64,000 bases of DNA from Hofstenia miamia (lineage: Eukaryota; Xenacoelomorpha; Acoela): assembly GCA_004352715.1 (NCBI GenBank), contig SCFE01000089.1, positions 750,306 through 814,305 of the forward strand, written 5' to 3'. Under the pieces are notes generated by a model that had not been told where the DNA came from, made no database searches, and was given only the letters and a program-made list of their open reading frames with translations. Each line of letters begins with the position of its first letter. Position 1 is the first letter of the stretch. Below, piece after piece: positions 60,681-64,000 of the stretch. Both the position numbers and the translations under genes were made by a program.

Positions 60681-60840
60681 GTGGAACCCTTCAAAAATGT
60701 GAACATCTTTTCAGATAGTCCATCCTCGCAGTTCAAGATCCAATTTGTATTCAATTTCCTCCCTGTCTTACGAAAACTTCACCACCTCTATTCCCTCACC
60801 TGGTACTTTTTTGCCACATCTCATGGCAAGGTGACAGTTG

Positions 60841-61840
60841 NNNNNNNNNNNNNNNNNNNNNNNNNNNNNNNNNNNNNNNNNNNNNNNNNNNNNNNNNNNN
60901 NNNNNNNNNNNNNNNNNNNNNNNNNNNNNNNNNNNNNNNNNNNNNNNNNNNNNNNNNNNNNNNNNNNNNNNNNNNNNNNNNNNNNNNNNNNNNNNNNNNN
61001 NNNNNNNNNNNNNNNNNNNNNNNNNNNNNNNNNNNNNNNNNNNNNNNNNNNNNNNNNNNNNNNNNNNNNNNNNNNNNNNNNNNNNNNNNNNNNNNNNNNN
61101 NNNNNNNNNNNNNNNNNNNNNNNNNNNNNNNNNNNNNNNNNNNNNNNNNNNNNNNNNNNNNNNNNNNNNNNNNNNNNNNNNNNNNNNNNNNNNNNNNNNN
61201 NNNNNNNNNNNNNNNNNNNNNNNNNNNNNNNNNNNNNNNNNNNNNNNNNNNNNNNNNNNNNNNNNNNNNNNNNNNNNNNNNNNNNNNNNNNNNNNNNNNN
61301 NNNNNNNNNNNNNNNNNNNNNNNNNNNNNNNNNNNNNNNNNNNNNNNNNNNNNNNNNNNNNNNNNNNNNNNNNNNNNNNNNNNNNNNNNNNNNNNNNNNN
61401 NNNNNNNNNNNNNNNNNNNNNNNNNNNNNNNNNNNNNNNNNNNNNNNNNNNNNNNNNNNNNNNNNNNNNNNNNNNNNNNNNNNNNNNNNNNNNNNNNNNN
61501 NNNNNNNNNNNNNNNNNNNNNNNNNNNNNNNNNNNNNNNNNNNNNNNNNNNNNNNNNNNNNNNNNNNNNNNNNNNNNNNNNNNNNNNNNNNNNNNNNNNN
61601 NNNNNNNNNNNNNNNNNNNNNNNNNNNNNNNNNNNNNNNNNNNNNNNNNNNNNNNNNNNNNNNNNNNNNNNNNNNNNNNNNNNNNNNNNNNNNNNNNNNN
61701 NNNNNNNNNNNNNNNNNNNNNNNNNNNNNNNNNNNNNNNNNNNNNNNNNNNNNNNNNNNNNNNNNNNNNNNNNNNNNNNNNNNNNNNNNNNNNNNNNNNN
61801 NNNNNNNNNNNNNNNNNNNNNNNNNNNNNNNNNNNNNNNN
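60841..61840. other. Assembly gap (exactly 1000 N)
   Basis: A default-length scaffold gap between the two INTS4 copies. The true distance is unknown. Confidence 0.97.
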
Positions 61841-64000
61841 ATTTACTTCATTATTCAAGACCTTTCCTCACCTCGTTGTACGCATTTATGCTATGAATTA
61901 TTATAGCAAACTGCAGAAATCTTATGTGTATAAGTGCACCACTTTGGAATGATAACAAAATTGCTCATATCTTGTGCTAATATGGATCTCCAAAATTTTG
62001 TACACCCCGCGCCTCAGGGGGAGGGGGGGTGGGAGGCATTTCTACAGAAAGCCAAATAGTAGGGATTAATTGTTGATCACATTACCTTTAGACTTCTTGG
62101 TTATCTGAACTTTAGTTATAGGAATAATTTTATAGTCGGAACTTTCTTTATAAATTAGTTAATATTTTGTTAATATTTTAAGTACTACGTACTTAGCAAT
62201 ACTCTATCACAAACGTTCACCATTACATGTGAGAGCACATCCATCAATAGATGTTTCAATACTTCAAGATTTCCAAATTTTCTAATAGGCGATATCTCAG
62301 ACATTGAAATATAATCAGTTTTTTTAAATTGATTCATTTGTTATTCTTCTAATTTCATAATAGGGGAGTTTGCCTTTGCTACATTTTTCAAGGGGAGGCT
62401 AACCAATTAGCTTTTATTCTTCAATACAAAATAATAATTCTATTAAAACATTTAGCAGCAATGCGTCAACTTGCTGATGAAGGTCTTCTGATCTCCGCAC
62501 AGTGTTTGGCTGTTTTGGCCGAGCAAGGATTAAAGGAGGCTCAGTTGAATTCTATCGTGTCAATTACATCACACGCTCAACATCCCGATATTTTATGTGC
62601 ATTGATATTGACACTACAGCATGCTGCTGTATCCAATCCAGATTTTAAAGAACAATGCTTAGCAGTTACACATTCCCTTGTCACAAGTCAGCAATTTCAG
62701 GTACACTTTCATTTATTTAATGCGCACACACACACTTTGCATACATTTAATTTTGTTTTTCGCATTTAATTTATAGCTGTTTATGAAAAACATATATAGT
62801 TCTACTTTTACAAATATATTTGCTTCAATAGGTTATTTTTTACATTTTAGTAAATTGCTTAAATTCTTAAATAGAATGATGCCAAAAATGTATCCCAATG
62901 TTTTTTGTAAGGGAGATGTAATTTTTGCGGAGAGTCTAAAAAAATTTTACCCCATATTAAATTTAATTAATATGTTTTAAGTAGGTGATGTTTTAAAACA
63001 CTGACTTTTCTTAAATCTCATTGTAACATTTTTTGAAATGTCCCACTTTAAATTTCAACCTATGATATTCCATGATTTTGATTTTAAGCTGATATAAATC
63101 ACAATTAATAGTATTAAGGACAGTTCTTAAGCTAAATAAGTTTAAAAGTTTATTCTTCCAGCTTACATTCCTAAGTTAGTTTCAATATTGTTCACACCAA
63201 TTTATTTCTTCTCATGTCAGAATTTTACTTAATGTTATTAAATTCCTAATTTAATTGCATTTTGTGCAATTCAATATCAGTTTTGTTCTCTTAGTTTTAT
63301 TATATAAAGATGAAATTCAGTAACTCACTGTTTTCTTATTTATTATTTTCAAATTTTTTCATTACTTGAATAATCACTTTAGTTTATGTTTAAACTAAAA
63401 GTAATAAGTATGAATTAAGAATATAGAGGTCAAACTTCTCTTTAGACAAAAATTTTAGTTATACCCACTACCTTGACAGAGCAAAGTTGAGGTGTAAATC
63501 AAACCATTATTTTGCATATACATGTACACCTATAATGCAAGATTAAATGATCAACATCAATATCAAAGAGTAGTTGTAAAAGTGCTGATTTTACTTTTTT
63601 TCTAAACTATGTTTAAATAGGTTCCTGTTATTGTGGCTTGTTTATCACTGGTTGGTTTTGTTTTGTCATCGAATGATGATGATCGCTTAATTCAATTGTG
63701 GAATCGGCTTTGGCTTCATCCAGACGCCAGAGTGCGTATGTCTGTGTTAAAATCGGCAATGAACGCTGTCAAAATTGGCTATGAACCGAATATCGTAATG
63801 TACCACCGTTCCATTAGATTGTTTTCTGATGACTTTGAGGGAGTCAGAGCCGCAGCAGTCGAATTTGTTTGTCTCTTTGCGGATAAAATCCCCCTCCATG
63901 ATATTCCAGTAAGTCGCATGAAATAAGTTTCGATATTTCAGCTTTTATGTGTACTAGATTTTGATCCCAGATAATTTATTTGTATCTTTAGGCTCCTGCT
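61841..64000 (+). CDS. INTS4: Second, partial copy of INTS4 (end of exon 1 to start of exon 4)
   Basis: Nearly identical to 56455-58612 at a constant offset of 5386, with only about five substitutions seen over 2158 bp, including those at 61844, 62262, 63127, 63355 and 63658. It carries the last part of exon 1 (to 61877), exon 2 (62456-62700), exon 3 (63621-63908) and the first bases of exon 4 (from 63992). The change at 63658 turns Ser to Phe (LVGSVLS to LVGFVLS). The last two bases of the window (CT) differ from copy 1 (AA). No start codon region is present because the gap removes it. It could be a recent tandem duplication or, more likely, the other haplotype placed in tandem by the assembler. 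Confidence 0.85.
62017..62036 (+). other. G-quadruplex motif, second INTS4 copy
   Basis: Exact repeat of the G-rich tract of the first copy's intron 1. Confidence 0.65.

Noticed and set aside
1-64000. CRISPR arrays, rRNA and tRNA genes
   Set aside because: I looked for regular spacer arrays, tRNA-like T-loop and B-box sequences and rRNA cores and saw none. Eye inspection cannot fully exclude a tRNA; tRNAscan-SE would decide.

Overview
The window reads as AT-rich nuclear DNA of an invertebrate animal. It has GT/AG introns, (AT)n microsatellites, many decayed LINEs and DNA transposons, and metazoan-type genes (URM1, RCL1, INTS4). I cannot name the phylum. Splice-acceptor-like AG dinucleotides lie within 1-10 nt of four of the five start codons, which would fit a lineage with spliced-leader trans-splicing, but that is inference.

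Layout. Positions 1-18,470 are a transposon graveyard: a plus-strand RT relic (210-1330), a minus-strand APE-type LINE with a TAA tail (1881-4750), a related deleted copy (6378-7480), a foldback element (8933-9142), an R1/I-like LINE end (9235-10200), a MITE with a 7-bp target duplication (10766-11152), an APE-type LINE (14280-16934) fused to a 5'-truncated R4/Dong-like LINE with a restriction-like endonuclease domain (16935-18258), and a short LINE tail (18259-18467). URM1 is a compact intronless gene at 19622-19906. An intronless F-box/LRR gene (23009-24790, minus) lies head-to-head with a seven-exon gene for a serine-rich, probably disordered protein that I do not recognise (25593-48264, plus). 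The introns of that gene hold a pogo-like MITE, a LINE relic, a TTAA-flanked DNA transposon and most of the AT microsatellites. RCL1 (52209-53991, four exons) lies between two Tc1/mariner relics. The first six coding exons of INTS4 follow (56275-59587), then a broken transposon gene, a 1000-N gap, and a second, almost identical copy of the first part of INTS4 (61841-63998).

The host genes are unrelated housekeeping functions: URM1 (tRNA thiolation and urmylation), RCL1 (18S rRNA processing), INTS4 (Integrator, snRNA and mRNA 3'-end processing) and an F-box adaptor. I see no operon or shared pathway. The assembly is fragmentary: seven N gaps, two of exactly 1000 N, and six single-n joins. Several joins are flanked by repeated sequence, so local duplications, including the INTS4 one, may be assembly or haplotype artefacts.
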